Source: Pseudomonas brenneri
GTDB lineage: Bacteria > Pseudomonadota > Gammaproteobacteria > Pseudomonadales > Pseudomonadaceae
NCBI RefSeq assembly: GCF_007858285.1
Contig: NZ_VFIL01000002.1
Location: 1 to 64,000 of the forward strand
Direction: 5' to 3'
Length of the DNA stretch: 64,000 nucleotides
Shown: one piece after another, positions 15,712-28,898 of the stretch
How the letters are laid out: every line of letters begins with the position of its first letter
How positions within the stretch are numbered: the stretch's first letter is position 1
Made by a program: the position numbers and the translations under genes
Notes under the pieces: generated by a model
What the model was told of the DNA's origin: nothing
Seen by the model: only the letters and a program-made list of their open reading frames with translations
Databases searched by the model: none

Positions 15712-17778
15712 ATGAAAAATAATAATAGCCTGCTACGCCACCTACCCTGGCTGTTGCTGGCAATCGTAGGAGCGTGCGCCCTGGGCGTAGTGGCCTTGCG
15801 TCGCGGCGAGGCGATCAACGCCTTGTGGATTGTAGTCGCGGCAGTCGCCATTTATCTGGTGGCTTATCGTTACTACAGCCTGTTCATCGCAAATAATGTG
15901 ATGCAACTCGATCCACGGCGGGCCACCCCCGCAGTGCTCAACAACGACGGTCTGGACTATGTGCCGACCAACAAACATATTCTGTTCGGTCACCACTTCG
16001 CGGCCATCGCTGGCGCGGGGCCGTTGGTCGGCCCGGTATTGGCGGCGCAGATGGGCTACCTGCCAGGTACCCTGTGGCTGATTGCTGGCGTGGTGCTGGC
16101 GGGTGCAGTGCAAGACTTCATGGTCCTGTTCCTGTCCACCCGTCGCAACGGCCGCTCCCTGGGGGACATGGTCCGCGAAGAAATGGGCCGCATTCCCGGG
16201 ACCATCGCGCTGTTTGGCTGCTTCCTGATCATGATCATCATCCTTGCGGTGCTGTCGCTGATCGTGGTCAAGGCCCTGGCCGAAAGCCCGTGGGGCATCT
16301 TCACGGTGATGGCGACCATCCCGATCGCGATGTTCATGGGCGTGTACATGCGCTACATCCGCCCGGGCCGCATCGGCGAAATCTCGATCATCGGCGTGTT
16401 GCTGCTGCTGGGTTCGATCTGGCTGGGCGGGCAGATTGCCGCTGATCCGGTATGGGCCAAGGCCTTCACCTTCACCGGGATCCAGATCACCTGGATGTTG
16501 GTCGGCTACGGGTTCGTGGCCGCGGTATTGCCGGTGTGGCTGATCCTGGCTCCGCGTGACTACCTGTCTACCTTCCTGAAAATCGGCACCATCATCGCCC
16601 TGGCGATTGGCATCCTGGTCACCATGCCTGACCTGAAAATGCCGGCGCTGACCCAGTTTATCGATGGCACTGGCCCGGTGTGGAAGGGCGGCCTGTTCCC
16701 GTTCCTGTTCATCACCATCGCCTGTGGCGCGGTATCGGGTTTCCACGCGCTGATTTCCTCGGGCACCACGCCCAAGCTGCTGGATAACGAAACCAACGCC
16801 CGTTACATCGGCTACGGCGGCATGTTGATGGAGTCCTTCGTGGCCATCATGGCCATGGTTGCCGCCTCGGTGATCGAGCCGGGTGTGTACTTCGCCATGA
16901 ACAGCCCGGCTGCCGTGGTTGGCAGTGACGTGGTGACCGTGGCGCAGACCGTCAGCAGTTGGGGCTTTGCGATTACTCCGGAAGCGCTCCAGGCGGTGGC
17001 CAACGATATCGGTGAAACCACCATCCTGGCCCGTGCCGGTGGTGCACCGACCCTGGCGGTCGGTATCGCACAGATCCTGCACAGTGTGCTGCCGGGTGAA
17101 AACACCATGGCATTCTGGTACCACTTTGCGATCCTGTTCGAAGCACTGTTCATCCTGACCGCAGTCGACGCCGGTACCCGTGCCGGTCGCTTCATGCTCC
17201 AGGATCTGCTCGGCTCCTTCGTCCCGGCGCTCAAGCGTACCGAGTCCTGGACCGCCAACCTGATCGCGACCGCAGGCTGCGTGGCAATGTGGGGTTACCT
17301 GTTGTATCAGGGCGTGATCGATCCGCTGGGTGGCATCAACACCTTGTGGCCGCTGTTCGGCATCTCCAACCAGATGCTGGCCGGTATCGCACTGATGCTC
17401 GCCACCGTTGTACTGATCAAAATGAAGCGCCAGCGCTACATCTGGGTCACCCTGCTGCCGGCTGTGTGGCTGCTGATCTGCACCACCACCGCAGGCTTCA
17501 TCAAGCTGTTCGACGCTAACCCTGCGATCGGCTTCCTGTCGCTGGCCAAGAAGTACAGCGATGCCTTGGCCAACGGGCAGATCCTCGCTCCGGCGAAGAA
17601 CATCGACCAGATGCAGCACGTGATCTGGAACGCCTACACCAACGCGACGCTGACGGTACTGTTCCTGTTCGTGGTCTTCAGCATCCTGTTCTATGCGATC
17701 AAGGTCGGCGTAGCCGCCTGGGGCAGCAAGGAACGCACGGATAAAGAAGCACCATTCCAAGCCATGCCGGACGCGTAA
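15712..17778 (+). CDS. cstA: Carbon starvation protein CstA family transporter
   Basis: The 688-residue inner-membrane protein has about 16-18 spans and the typical CstA signatures (GPLVGPVLAAQMGYLPG, SSGTTPKLLDNE). CstA/BtsT proteins import pyruvate or peptides; in pseudomonads CstA has been linked to dipeptide or pyruvate uptake during carbon limitation. The ribosome site is weak. An A-rich AANAANAA motif overlaps the first codons, suggesting Hfq/Crc translational repression. It is followed 15 bases later by its usual small partner YbdD. Confidence 0.93.
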   Translation: MKNNNSLLRHLPWLLLAIVGACALGVVALRRGEAINALWIVVAAVAIYLVAYRYYSLFIANNVMQLDPRRATPAVLNNDGLDYVPTNKHILFGHHFAAIAGAGPLVGPVLAAQMGYLPGTLWLIAGVVLAGAVQDFMVLFLSTRRNGRSLGDMVREEMGRIPGTIALFGCFLIMIIILAVLSLIVVKALAESPWGIFTVMATIPIAMFMGVYMRYIRPGRIGEISIIGVLLLLGSIWLGGQIAADPVWAKAFTFTGIQITWMLVGYGFVAAVLPVWLILAPRDYLSTFLKIGTIIALAIGILVTMPDLKMPALTQFIDGTGPVWKGGLFPFLFITIACGAVSGFHALISSGTTPKLLDNETNARYIGYGGMLMESFVAIMAMVAASVIEPGVYFAMNSPAAVVGSDVVTVAQTVSSWGFAITPEALQAVANDIGETTILARAGGAPTLAVGIAQILHSVLPGENTMAFWYHFAILFEALFILTAVDAGTRAGRFMLQDLLGSFVPALKRTESWTANLIATAGCVAMWGYLLYQGVIDPLGGINTLWPLFGISNQMLAGIALMLATVVLIKMKRQRYIWVTLLPAVWLLICTTTAGFIKLFDANPAIGFLSLAKKYSDALANGQILAPAKNIDQMQHVIWNAYTNATLTVLFLFVVFSILFYAIKVGVAAWGSKERTDKEAPFQAMPDA
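15715..15727 (+). promoter_or_regulatory. Candidate Hfq/Crc catabolite-repression (CA) motif at the cstA start
   Basis: AAAAATAATAATA overlaps codons 2 to 6 and contains two overlapping matches to AANAANAA, the motif bound by Hfq with Crc on target mRNAs in Pseudomonas. This would block ribosome entry when preferred carbon sources are present. Confidence 0.55.
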
Positions 17779-17793
17779 TAGAGGGTTGCAAAC

Positions 17794-17991
17794 ATGTTCA
17801 ATGACATTGGTCGCCTCGGTAAATACCTCGGTCAGGCCGCGCGCCTGATGGTCGGAATGCCCGACTACGACACCTACGTCGAGCATATGCAAACCAAGCA
17901 CCCGGACAAGCCGGTGATGGACTACAAGGCGTTCTTCCGGGAGCGCCAGGAAGCCCGTTACGGCGGCAAGGGCGGGCCCAAGTGCTGTTAA
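17794..17991 (+). CDS. YbdD/YjiX family small protein
   Basis: The 65-residue protein ([32 protein letters not shown]…) ends in the family signature [13 protein letters not shown], with a cysteine pair at the C-terminus. Genes of this family (YbdD with CstA, YjiX with BtsT in E. coli) nearly always follow a CstA-type transporter. Here it begins 15 bases after cstA. A role in supporting the transporter is inferred from this linkage. Confidence 0.9.
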   Translation: MFNDIGRLGKYLGQAARLMVGMPDYDTYVEHMQTKHPDKPVMDYKAFFRERQEARYGGKGGPKCC

Positions 17992-18010
17992 GTTGGTAAA
18001 ACCGCTTTAC

Positions 18011-18112
18011 CTGTAGGAGCGAGCTTGCTCGCGAAAAACCCAAGGACACCACGTGCATCCAGATAGCACGCGTTATCGTTGACGTTCTTCGCGAGCAAGC
18101 TCGCTCCTACAG
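18011..18112. repeat. REPIN between ybdD-type gene and the CobW GTPase
   Basis: The inverted REP arms ctgtaggagcgagcttgctc and gagcaagctcgctcctacag enclose a spacer containing cgcgttatcgttgacg. The right arm ends 35 bases before the TTG start of the GTPase gene. Confidence 0.92.
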
Positions 18113-18147
18113 TTGTTTTTGCGCTCCCATTTTTCAGGAGAATATTT

Positions 18148-19107
18148 TTGATCTCTCCCATCCCCGTCACCGTCCTCAGCGGCTTCCTCGGCGCTGGCAA
18201 GACCACCTTGTTGCGCCACCTGCTCAAGGCCGAACACGGCTTGAAAATCGCCGTGATCGAAAACGAATTCAGCGACGCCGGCATCGACACCCAGCTCCTG
18301 GGCGATGAGCCGGTGCAAGTCATGACCCTGTCCAACGGCTGCGTGTGCTGCACCATCCACACCGACCTGACCAAAGCCCTGTACCTGCTGCTCGAACGCC
18401 TGGACAGCGGCGAGATCGCCTTCGACCGCCTGGTGATCGAATGCACCGGCCTGGCCGACCCGGCGCCGGTGGCCCAGACCTTTTTCATCGATGAAGAACT
18501 GCGCGAGCGCTACATCCTCGACGGCATCATCACCCTGGTGGACGCGGCCCACGCAGAACACCACCTGACGCAGACCATCGCCCAGGCGCAGATCGGCTTT
18601 GCCGATCGTCTGCTGGTGAGCAAGCGCGACCTGGTCGACGACGCCAGCTTCGATGCCCTCAGCCAGCGCCTGACCCGCATCAACCGACGCGCGCCGATTC
18701 GTGTGGTGGAGCACGGCAAGATCGATCTCGCCGAGTTGCTGGACGTGCGCGGCTTCAACCTCAACGCCGGCATGACCCTGCGCCCGGTCAGCCAGGCGCC
18801 GTCTATCGATCGTATCTCCAGCCTGGTGTTACGTACTGACCAGCCGCTGGATATCGACCGTCTCAGCGACTTCATGAACGAGCTGTTGGAAGAGCACGGC
18901 AAGCAACTGCTGCGCTACAAGGGCGTGCTGAACATCGCCGGAGAAGACCGGCGCATGGTGTTCCAGGGCGTGCTCAAGCTCTACGGTTTCGATTGGGATA
19001 CCGAATGGGCCGAAGGCGAGGCGCGGGAGAGTGTGATTGTGTTTATTGCCGATGAGTTGCCCGAAGACAAAATCCGTGCAGGCTTTGCCCGGGTTTACCA
19101 GGCGTAA
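18148..19107 (+). CDS. yjiA: CobW/YjiA-family metal-handling GTPase
   Basis: This is a 319-residue G3E GTPase of the COG0523 group, whose members bind Zn, Co or Ni and act as metallochaperones. Walker A is GFLGAGKTT, the metal-binding CXCC motif is GCVCC, followed by ECTGLADPAP and the SKRDLVD guanine-specificity region, with a CobW C-terminal domain from about 215. The start is taken as TTG at 18148 because CAGGAGA lies 7-8 bases upstream and no ATG fits; the open frame upstream only translates a REPIN. The neighbouring cstA-ybdD-yjiA order occurs in many proteobacteria. Confidence 0.88.
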   Translation: MISPIPVTVLSGFLGAGKTTLLRHLLKAEHGLKIAVIENEFSDAGIDTQLLGDEPVQVMTLSNGCVCCTIHTDLTKALYLLLERLDSGEIAFDRLVIECTGLADPAPVAQTFFIDEELRERYILDGIITLVDAAHAEHHLTQTIAQAQIGFADRLLVSKRDLVDDASFDALSQRLTRINRRAPIRVVEHGKIDLAELLDVRGFNLNAGMTLRPVSQAPSIDRISSLVLRTDQPLDIDRLSDFMNELLEEHGKQLLRYKGVLNIAGEDRRMVFQGVLKLYGFDWDTEWAEGEARESVIVFIADELPEDKIRAGFARVYQA

Positions 19108-19232
19108 AAAAGCCCGCCTGTAGGAGCGAGCTTGCTCGCGAAGAACTCATAGGCACCGCGTGCATTCAGGATGCGCGCGTTATCGTTGACGTTTTTCGCG
19201 AGCAAGCTCGCTGCTACACAGCGGGCTTTTCA
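19107..19232 (+). terminator. Terminator arms interrupted by a REPIN
   Basis: The sequence aaaaaagcccgc right after the GTPase stop is complementary to gcgggctttt at about 19220-19230, the two parts of an ordinary bidirectional terminator. The intervening loop is a whole REPIN (19119-19219). The hairpin may still form because the REPIN itself folds. It also faces the convergent glyA gene. Confidence 0.7.
19119..19219. repeat. REPIN inside the yjiA/glyA terminator
   Basis: The arms tgtaggagcgagcttgctcg and cgagcaagctcgctgctaca flank the spacer aggcaccgcgtgcattcagg…gcgttatcg. One arm has a single substitution (ctgctac for ctcctac). Confidence 0.92.
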
Positions 19233-19247
19233 TTCAAGCAACTGCAA

Positions 19248-20501
19248 TCAAGCGCCGTATACCGGCAGCTTCTTGCAGATGGCCTTGACCTTCTCACGGA
19301 CCGCATCGATCACGGCTTCGTTGGAAAGGTCTGCCAGGATGTCGCAGATCCAGCCAGCCAGTTCCTTGCACTCTGCTTCCTTGAAGCCACGAGTGGTCAC
19401 GGCCGGGGTGCCGAAGCGCAGGCCCGAGGTGACGAACGGCGAACGTGGGTCGTTCGGTACCGAGTTCTTGTTCACGGTGATGAAGGCTTTGCCCAGGGCA
19501 GCGTCAGCATCTTTACCGGAGATGTCCTGCTTGATCAGCGACAGCAGGAACAGGTGGTTTTCAGTACCGCCGGAAACCACGTCAAAACCGCGCTCGATGA
19601 ACACAGTGGCCATGGCCTGGGCGTTTTTCACCACTTGTTGCTGGTAAGTCTTGAACTCAGGCTGCAACGCTTCCTTGAAGCAGATCGCTTTGGCGGCGAT
19701 CACGTGCTCCAGCGGGCCACCCTGGGCGCCCGGGAATACCGCGGAGTTCAGCTTCTTCTCGATCTCGGCGTTGGCGCGCGCCAGGATCAGGCCTCCACGT
19801 GGACCGCGCAGGGTCTTGTGGGTCGTGGTGGTCACGACGTCAGCGTAAGGTACCGGGTTCGGGTAGACGCCAGCGGCGACCAGACCGGCCACGTGGGCCA
19901 TGTCGACGAACAGGTAGGCGCCAACCTTGTCGGCAATTTCACGGAAGCGTGGGAAGTCGAGGATCTGCGAGTAGGCAGAGAAACCGGCCACGATCATTTT
20001 TGGCTTGTGCTCGACCGCCAGGCGCTCGACTTCGTCGTAGTCGATCAGGCCGTTGCCGTCGATGCCGTACTGCACAGCGTTGTACAGCTTGCCGGAGGAC
20101 GAAACGCTGGCGCCGTGGGTCAGGTGACCGCCGTGGGCCAGGCTCATGCCCAGGATGGTGTCGCCGCCTTGCAGCAGGGCCAGGTAAACGGCCGCGTTGG
20201 CTTGGGAGCCGGCGTGAGGCTGGACGTTGGCGTAATCGGCGCCGAACAGTTCCTTGGCGCGGTCGATGGCCAGTTGCTCAACCACGTCGACGAATTCGCA
20301 ACCGCCGTAGTAGCGCTTGCCTGGGTAACCTTCGGCGTACTTGTTGGTCAGAACCGAACCTTGAGCCTCCATCACCGCAGGGCTGGTGTAGTTTTCCGAA
20401 GCGATCAGCTCAATGTGCTCTTCCTGGCGCACGGCTTCTTGCTCCATGGCGGCAAAGAGATCGGCGTCGTACTTGGCAATAGTCAAATCACGGCTGAACA
20501 T
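19248..20501 (-). CDS. glyA: Serine hydroxymethyltransferase
   Basis: This PLP enzyme interconverts serine and glycine and charges tetrahydrofolate with a one-carbon unit. The ATG at 20501 ([12 protein letters not shown]) is chosen because GAGG lies upstream; an in-frame ATG at 20513 has no ribosome site. The product is 417 residues, the normal length. The PLP lysine lies in [15 protein letters not shown] near 229, and substrate residues are in YGGCEFVD and [11 protein letters not shown]. Pseudomonads usually carry more than one glyA copy; this one corresponds by position to the copy next to morA (glyA3 in P. aeruginosa). Confidence 0.95.
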   Translation of the reverse strand: MFSRDLTIAKYDADLFAAMEQEAVRQEEHIELIASENYTSPAVMEAQGSVLTNKYAEGYPGKRYYGGCEFVDVVEQLAIDRAKELFGADYANVQPHAGSQANAAVYLALLQGGDTILGMSLAHGGHLTHGASVSSSGKLYNAVQYGIDGNGLIDYDEVERLAVEHKPKMIVAGFSAYSQILDFPRFREIADKVGAYLFVDMAHVAGLVAAGVYPNPVPYADVVTTTTHKTLRGPRGGLILARANAEIEKKLNSAVFPGAQGGPLEHVIAAKAICFKEALQPEFKTYQQQVVKNAQAMATVFIERGFDVVSGGTENHLFLLSLIKQDISGKDADAALGKAFITVNKNSVPNDPRSPFVTSGLRFGTPAVTTRGFKEAECKELAGWICDILADLSNEAVIDAVREKVKAICKKLPVYGA

Positions 20502-20627
20502 GGCGGTCCTCAAGGATCGGGGGCAGAAAAGAGGGGCATTCTAACCCAATGGGTTTTAGATGGCATATGAAAGGACATCATGTCGCGGACAAGTGGCGTT
20601 CATCCAGAGATGGATGGCGTATTTGAG

Positions 20628-20660
20628 GGCCTCTTCGCGGGCTTGCTCGCGATGAGGCCA
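20628..20660. repeat. Single partial REP downstream of morA
   Basis: The sequence ttcgcgggcttgctcgcgat is a REP core without an inverted partner. It lies between the 3' end of morA and the start of glyA, both on the minus strand. Confidence 0.55.
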
Positions 20661-20679
20661 TCAGCCTCACCGTAAAACT

Positions 20680-23600
20680 TCAGTCAAACATGAACAGTGC
20701 ATCATTACAGAACTGCGCCTCAAACCGATTGGCCGGCATCGGTCGCCCAAACAGGTAACCTTGCACCTCGTCGCACCCGTGCTCACGCAGGAAGTCCAGT
20801 TGCTCATGGGTTTCCACGCCTTCGGCGATCACCGCCAGGTTCAGGCTGTGGGCCATGGCGATGATTGCGCGGGCGATCTGTGCGTCCTGCTCGCCGGATG
20901 GCAAACCATCCACGAAGGTGCGGTCGATCTTCAGCACGTCGATGGGGAATTGCTTGAGGTAGTTGAGCGATGAGTAACCGGTGCCGAAGTCGTCCACCGC
21001 GATGCTCAGGCCGAGGTTTTTCAGGCTGGCGAGGATCTGCAGGGCTTCGTTGACTTCGCGCATCAGGATACTTTCGGTCAGCTCCAGTTCCAGGCACGCC
21101 GGCGGCAGGCCGGTTTCCTTGAGGATGGTGGCGATCCGCGTACCCAACTGCCCGTCGGAGAACTGCCGCGCCGAAATGTTTACCGAGACCTTGGGCACCC
21201 GCACCTTGTTCTGGTGCCAGGTCTTGAGTTGCCGGCAGGCCTCGTCGATTACCCAGTCACCCACATCTACCACCAGGCCCAATTCTTCCAGTACTGGGAT
21301 GAAGTCCCCTGGCGGCACCAGGCCACGACGGGGGTGGCGCCAGCGCAGCAGGGCTTCGGCGCCGGTCAAACGTTTGCCATCGCCGCTGAACTGCGGCTGG
21401 TAATACAGTACGAATTCGTTCTGCTCCAGGGCGTGGCGCAGGTCGCTTTCCAACTCCAGGCGTTCCAGGGCGCTGGCGTTCATGTCGGCCTGGTAGAACT
21501 GGAAGTTGTTCTTGCCGCGTTCCTTGGCGTGGTACATCGCGGTGTCGGCGTTTTTCATCAGTTGGCTCAGTTCGTTGCCGTCCTGCGGGCTCAGGGCGAT
21601 ACCGATACTGGCGGTGACAAAAAACTCGCGACCTTCAAGCACGAACGGCTTCACCAGGCTGGCGAGGATCTGCTCGGCCACATGAATGGCCCGGTTCAGC
21701 GCCATTTCGCGGCTGACCCGCGGTTGCAGGAGCAAGGTGAACTCGTCCCCGCCCATGCGCGCCACGGTGTCGTCTTCGGCCACGCAACCGAGCAGGCGGG
21801 TGGCCATTTCCTTGAGCATGCGATCGCCGGCGGCGTGGCCCAGGGAGTCGTTGATCGGTTTGAAACGGTCGAGGTCGAGGAACATCAGCACCACCCACGA
21901 CTTCTGCCGTTCGGCCGACTGCAAGGCGGTGTGCAGGCGGTCCTGGAACAAAGTGCGGTTGGGCAGGTGGGTCAGGGCATCGTAGTAGGCCAGGCGGTGG
22001 ATGCGCTGCTCGCTGGCCTTGCGCTCGCTAATGTCGCTGAAGAAGCACACGTAGCTGGCGAGGTCGCCTTCATCATCGAGCACGGCGGTAATGCCGACCC
22101 ACGCCGGGTAATGCTCACCGCTGCGGCGCTTGAGCCACACTTCGCCTTCCCAGGTGCTGTGCTGGTGCAGTTGCTTAAGCACGTAGCGCAGGTGCGCTTC
22201 CTGCTGTTCGTCGACGGTCAGCATGTTCGGCAACTGGTCGAGGACGTCGGCCACCGCATAACCGCTGACCCGGCTGAAGGCTTCGTTGGCCTGCACAATA
22301 TAGCCGGCAGGGTCAGTGATCAGGATCGCCGAGGTGGAGTGTTCGAATACCGTGGCCGCCATGCGCAAGTCTTTCTCGGCGCGGCGTTGCTGGCTGATAT
22401 CGCGACCTACGCCAAGGATGCCTTCGAACGCGCCGTGCTCGTCCCACACCAGCACCAGGCGCAGTTCGATCGGTACTTTGCGCCCGTCGGCCCGCAGGCA
22501 ATCGAACAGAAACAATTGGGTCTGCACGTCATCGCGCAGCAGGGCCAGGGCTTGGGGCTGGTCGAGGGAGCGGCTGACCCGCTCAACCAGGGTGTAGATG
22601 CCAGTCAGTTGCTGGGGGTTGGCGATCGTCGATTGCCAGCCGTTCTTGAAGATCCAGTCGACGTCATAGCCCAATACCGCATGCACCGACGGGCTGACGT
22701 AGTTTAGGGCCAGCTTGCTGTCGGTGGAGAAGATCACGTCACTGATGCTTTCGGCCAGCATGCGGTAGCGTTGCTCGCTGTCGCGCAGGGATTCACTGGC
22801 TTCGATCTGATCGGTAATGTCCTTGGCCACGCCGATAATCCGCGTAACCTGATCGGACTTGTCCCGGGCCAGGGCCTGTTCGCGGATCTCGAAGCGCCGC
22901 CACTGGTTGTTGCGGTGCCGAAAGCGCAACTGGCACTGCAACTGCGTCAGGTAACCGGCTTCGCGCTGTTGCTGGCGCAGGTCGTGATAGTACTCGGCGT
23001 CTTCGGGGTGCAGCAGGATTTCCCAGAAGTATTCGCCCATTTGCTGCAGTTCGTGCTTGTTGTAGCCCAGGGTGTGGCCCAGGTGGTGGTTGCTGAAAAT
23101 CATCCGCTGGCTGATCACATCCTGCACATACAGATGATCAGGCACGGTGCGCACCACGTCCGACCAGAAACTTTCGCGCTCCACCAGGGACAGTTCGATC
23201 AGCTTGCGGCTGGTGATATCACTGATGCTGAGGATCACTGCTTTATAGTCGTGCTGTTCTTCCGGCAGGCGCATCACCAGCCACAGGTACTGGTCGTTGC
23301 CTTCGATGTCGCTGAGTTGAATCTCCAGCTCCAACTGTTTTTGCTGGGTCAGCACCGCTTCAAGTACTTGATAGCCAATGGCGCTGGTGTTCAGTGCACA
23401 ACCGTCGATCAAGCGCTCCCACGCCTGTTCGCAGGACGCCACATTCAACAGGCGTACCGCCACCTGGTTGACCTCGGTGATACGCAATTCCTTGAGCAGT
23501 TGCTGACGTTGCTCGGGGCTGTTGTGCAGCCAGTCCTGCAATTGTTCGCGACTGTGCAATTGGGCCTTGTCGAAGAAGCTTCGCAGGCCCGACAGGTCGA

Positions 23601-24531
23601 GCACACACAAGGCCACGCCGGTGCCGTCGAAAATATCCTGGTAGCGGCGCCGGCCTTCGTTGACCTGGCGCTGGCGGCGGCGCATGTTCAGCAGGACCAG
23701 CACCGGGATCAGTGAAAAGGCCAGGCCCAGCAGACACTTGCCGATAAACGCCGGCAGCAGTTGTTCCAGCACGGCGGCGCGATCAAACAGGCCGCGCAGT
23801 TGCCAGTCGCTTTTGCTCAGGGGCGTGACCAGTACGGTTTTCTTCAGTTCTTCCGGGGTCAGCCCGGCCGACCACTGGCTGGGCATGCCGCTGTCGCGAC
23901 TGACGACCCGGTGGTTCAACTGGTTTTCTATGGCCCACATCGGGCGCGCTCCCTGACCGTCCTGACGGGTCAGGTTGGCCAGGTAATTGGGTGCCAGGCG
24001 CAATGCCCAATACATCTTGGCGCCGCCGCTGGGCTGGTGCAGCAGCAGGTAGATGATGGAACCGTCGCTGCTATTGCTCAGGTAATAGGACTGGGCATGG
24101 CTGCGCTTGACCAGTTCTTCGAGCCAGGCACTGTCCTGGCTGTTGTCGGCCGTGTCGGTGATCACCGCGCCGCTGGGGGCGAGCAGGGCAACACTGCGCA
24201 GTTCCGGCAACGAACGTTGCAAGGCGCGCATCAGGGCTTGGTGCTGTTCATCGTTGCGCGGCGGCTCGACGATGGGTAGCAGGTTGAGGGCGATTTGCGC
24301 ACTCAAGGCCATGTTCAGGCTGATCTGTTCGGCCAAGTCCGCGCTGTAGTCGATGGTGTATTGCTGCTGGTTTTTCTGGTTTTGCTGCAATTGATCCAGC
24401 AGTTGCCAGAACAATAATGCAAGCAGCAGCAGGACCAGCGTCGCCAATGCGCCCTTGAGGGTTCCGTGCAGGGGAGCGCCTGGCGCAATATGAGCTGCGC
24501 GCAAGGGGCTTGGCTTTGTTACGTTGGACAA
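20680..24531 (-). CDS. morA: MorA: membrane PAS-GGDEF-EAL cyclic di-GMP enzyme
   Basis: The 1283-residue inner-membrane sensor has span 1 at about 27-45, a periplasmic sensor region of about 50-260 and span 2 at about 265-283. Several PAS/PAC modules follow at about 290-850, then a diguanylate cyclase domain with intact GGDEF ([11 protein letters not shown]) and a phosphodiesterase domain with intact EAL (GAEALLRW), DDFGTGYSS and EGVET motifs. Both catalytic activities may therefore be functional. The position next to glyA and the architecture match P. aeruginosa MorA, a regulator of flagellar timing and biofilm formation. The start is TTG with AGGA seven bases upstream. It probably ends transcription before glyA, which has its own ribosome site. 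Confidence 0.9.
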   Translation of the reverse strand: MSNVTKPSPLRAAHIAPGAPLHGTLKGALATLVLLLLALLFWQLLDQLQQNQKNQQQYTIDYSADLAEQISLNMALSAQIALNLLPIVEPPRNDEQHQALMRALQRSLPELRSVALLAPSGAVITDTADNSQDSAWLEELVKRSHAQSYYLSNSSDGSIIYLLLHQPSGGAKMYWALRLAPNYLANLTRQDGQGARPMWAIENQLNHRVVSRDSGMPSQWSAGLTPEELKKTVLVTPLSKSDWQLRGLFDRAAVLEQLLPAFIGKCLLGLAFSLIPVLVLLNMRRRQRQVNEGRRRYQDIFDGTGVALCVLDLSGLRSFFDKAQLHSREQLQDWLHNSPEQRQQLLKELRITEVNQVAVRLLNVASCEQAWERLIDGCALNTSAIGYQVLEAVLTQQKQLELEIQLSDIEGNDQYLWLVMRLPEEQHDYKAVILSISDITSRKLIELSLVERESFWSDVVRTVPDHLYVQDVISQRMIFSNHHLGHTLGYNKHELQQMGEYFWEILLHPEDAEYYHDLRQQQREAGYLTQLQCQLRFRHRNNQWRRFEIREQALARDKSDQVTRIIGVAKDITDQIEASESLRDSEQRYRMLAESISDVIFSTDSKLALNYVSPSVHAVLGYDVDWIFKNGWQSTIANPQQLTGIYTLVERVSRSLDQPQALALLRDDVQTQLFLFDCLRADGRKVPIELRLVLVWDEHGAFEGILGVGRDISQQRRAEKDLRMAATVFEHSTSAILITDPAGYIVQANEAFSRVSGYAVADVLDQLPNMLTVDEQQEAHLRYVLKQLHQHSTWEGEVWLKRRSGEHYPAWVGITAVLDDEGDLASYVCFFSDISERKASEQRIHRLAYYDALTHLPNRTLFQDRLHTALQSAERQKSWVVLMFLDLDRFKPINDSLGHAAGDRMLKEMATRLLGCVAEDDTVARMGGDEFTLLLQPRVSREMALNRAIHVAEQILASLVKPFVLEGREFFVTASIGIALSPQDGNELSQLMKNADTAMYHAKERGKNNFQFYQADMNASALERLELESDLRHALEQNEFVLYYQPQFSGDGKRLTGAEALLRWRHPRRGLVPPGDFIPVLEELGLVVDVGDWVIDEACRQLKTWHQNKVRVPKVSVNISARQFSDGQLGTRIATILKETGLPPACLELELTESILMREVNEALQILASLKNLGLSIAVDDFGTGYSSLNYLKQFPIDVLKIDRTFVDGLPSGEQDAQIARAIIAMAHSLNLAVIAEGVETHEQLDFLREHGCDEVQGYLFGRPMPANRFEAQFCNDALFMFD

Positions 24532-24649
24532 GCTGTGATCCTGCGGTTTGGCTGGACTGGCGCGCGACGTGCACTATAAGCCGGACGCCCGGAGGGCGGC
24601 TAGCATGCCTTGAGTTGTGGCAAAGTGCCAGCCCCGCTTAGCGGGACTA

Positions 24650-25255
24650 TCAGGCCGGGCCAGTGCTGATCAAGGCATCTGCCAGTCTGAATAGAATCGC
24701 CAGCGCAAAGCAACTAATAACCAAGGCTGTACGGTTGATGTTCTGTGGAGTCAGCCATACATGCCGGCTGCGTTTGATGCGCGCGCCGAACAGCACCCAG
24801 GCGCAGCCAACGGGGATCACCACTGCCGTGAATTGCATGACGAACTGCCCGTACAAGGTTATATCGGCAAAGGTCTGCACCGGCACGATGAACGAAACCA
24901 CCAGCAAACCCTTCGGGTTGATCAGCGTCAGTAAAAAGAAATGCCACCTCGACACCCGCGCCCCGGGCAGTGGGGACGGATCGGCGGCAGGCTCGCGCCA
25001 CAGGCCGTATGAGGTCTTGACCAGGTAACAGATCGAGATGAACTGCATCACCTTCAGGCACCACGGCGCATTGGCGCCAATATGGCTGAGCAGGTAGCCC
25101 CAAAATGAAATCTGCAGCAGGTAAGCCAGGCACTCCAACAGGCTCAGGGGCCAGGCCAGCCTGAAGCCCGAGAGCACGCCAGAGCGCAATAACAGGGTAT
25201 TGGTCGGCCCCGGCATCAATAGCAAAAACCCCAGCGCAGACATGACGCTAAGCAT
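24650..25255 (-). CDS. LysE/RhtB-family amino-acid exporter
   Basis: The 201-residue protein has six predicted spans. It starts MLSVMSALGFLLLMPGPTNTLLLRSGV, in which the PGPTN segment in span 1 is the family hallmark. LysE-superfamily members export amino acids such as lysine, threonine, homoserine lactone derivatives or cysteine, and the substrate cannot be predicted here. The central loop carries a short basic/acidic stretch (REPAADPSPLPGAR). It lies upstream of morA on the same strand with a 118-base gap, so co-transcription is possible but unproven. Confidence 0.85.
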   Translation of the reverse strand: MLSVMSALGFLLLMPGPTNTLLLRSGVLSGFRLAWPLSLLECLAYLLQISFWGYLLSHIGANAPWCLKVMQFISICYLVKTSYGLWREPAADPSPLPGARVSRWHFFLLTLINPKGLLVVSFIVPVQTFADITLYGQFVMQFTAVVIPVGCAWVLFGARIKRSRHVWLTPQNINRTALVISCFALAILFRLADALISTGPA

Positions 25256-25509
25256 GGAAGCTGTCTCCCGGGACCGTCAGGGGGTAAGGCGTGGTCCAGC
25301 ATGCATGTGCCATGTGTCTTCTTCATGTAGGACGGTGTTGCTGGGTATTGTGTTCCATCTGGCCCTCAGTAGGAAAAAGCGCGGCTCAAAAGCGCCTGTC
25401 AATCTGCCCGCCGCTGCTGACTTAGGTTAACCTTGATCATTCGATGTGCTACGTACAGCGCCATGACGCTACGCAGGCCCTGTTCTCATCTTTTTACGAG
25501 GTCCACATT

Positions 25510-27174
<1,665 letters not shown>

Positions 27175-27196
27175 ATCGGGTCGGTGGTTTGAAAAG

Positions 27197-27222
27197 CGGA
27201 GCCTTCGGGCTCCGTTTTTTTT
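27197..27222 (+). terminator. Rho-independent terminator of ettA
   Basis: The stem CGGAGCC/GGCTCCG is closed by the stable TTCG tetraloop and followed by eight T residues, 22 bases after the stop. Confidence 0.95.
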
Positions 27223-27251
27223 GCCTGTGTTTCGGGAGTACCGCGTTGAGT

Positions 27252-27270
27252 TCTTTCGCGAGCAAGCGGT
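27252..27270. repeat. Half REP remnant between ettA and gdhA
   Basis: The sequence tttcgcgagcaagcggt preserves one arm of the REP palindrome only. The rest of the 27223-27452 gap is AT-rich promoter-like sequence before gdhA, with no further gene seen. Confidence 0.45.
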
Positions 27271-27395
27271 TTAACTGTTGGTGCATGCTTTAAGCTGAAA
27301 TACCCTTTTTGGGGCGTCAAGTCGCAGTTATTTATATCTATTGCACCATTTAAATTCACAAAAGCGACATTTTGCCCTGTCGCGGTGCAGCATGA

Positions 27396-28790
<1,395 letters not shown>

Positions 28791-28807
28791 GCCATAACGC
28801 TGATCAA

Positions 28808-28893
28808 CTGTAGGGGCCGGCTTGCCGGTGATGATGGCAGACGCTGGTGCGTTGATCTTCCGGCCGCCATCGCTGGCAAGCCAGCTCCTACAG
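28808..28893. repeat. Paired inverted repeat of a second REP class
   Basis: The arms ctgtaggggccggcttgccg and ggcaagccagctcctacag flank about 45 bases. The core ggcttgcc differs from the gcttgctcgcgaa core of the other REPINs in the window, so this is a distinct subfamily. Confidence 0.8.
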
Positions 28894-28898
28894 AGGTT

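Noticed and set aside
15742..17901. Minus-strand open frame of 719 codons inside cstA
   Set aside because: It is antisense to cstA, with a histidine- and glutamine-rich composition typical of shadow frames.
18079..18147. Upstream extension of the CobW GTPase gene
   Set aside because: The extra residues come from translating a REPIN arm; a ribosome site fits TTG 18148.
21214..22707. Plus-strand open frame of 497 codons inside morA
   Set aside because: It is antisense to the PAS/GGDEF region of morA; composition is that of a shadow frame.
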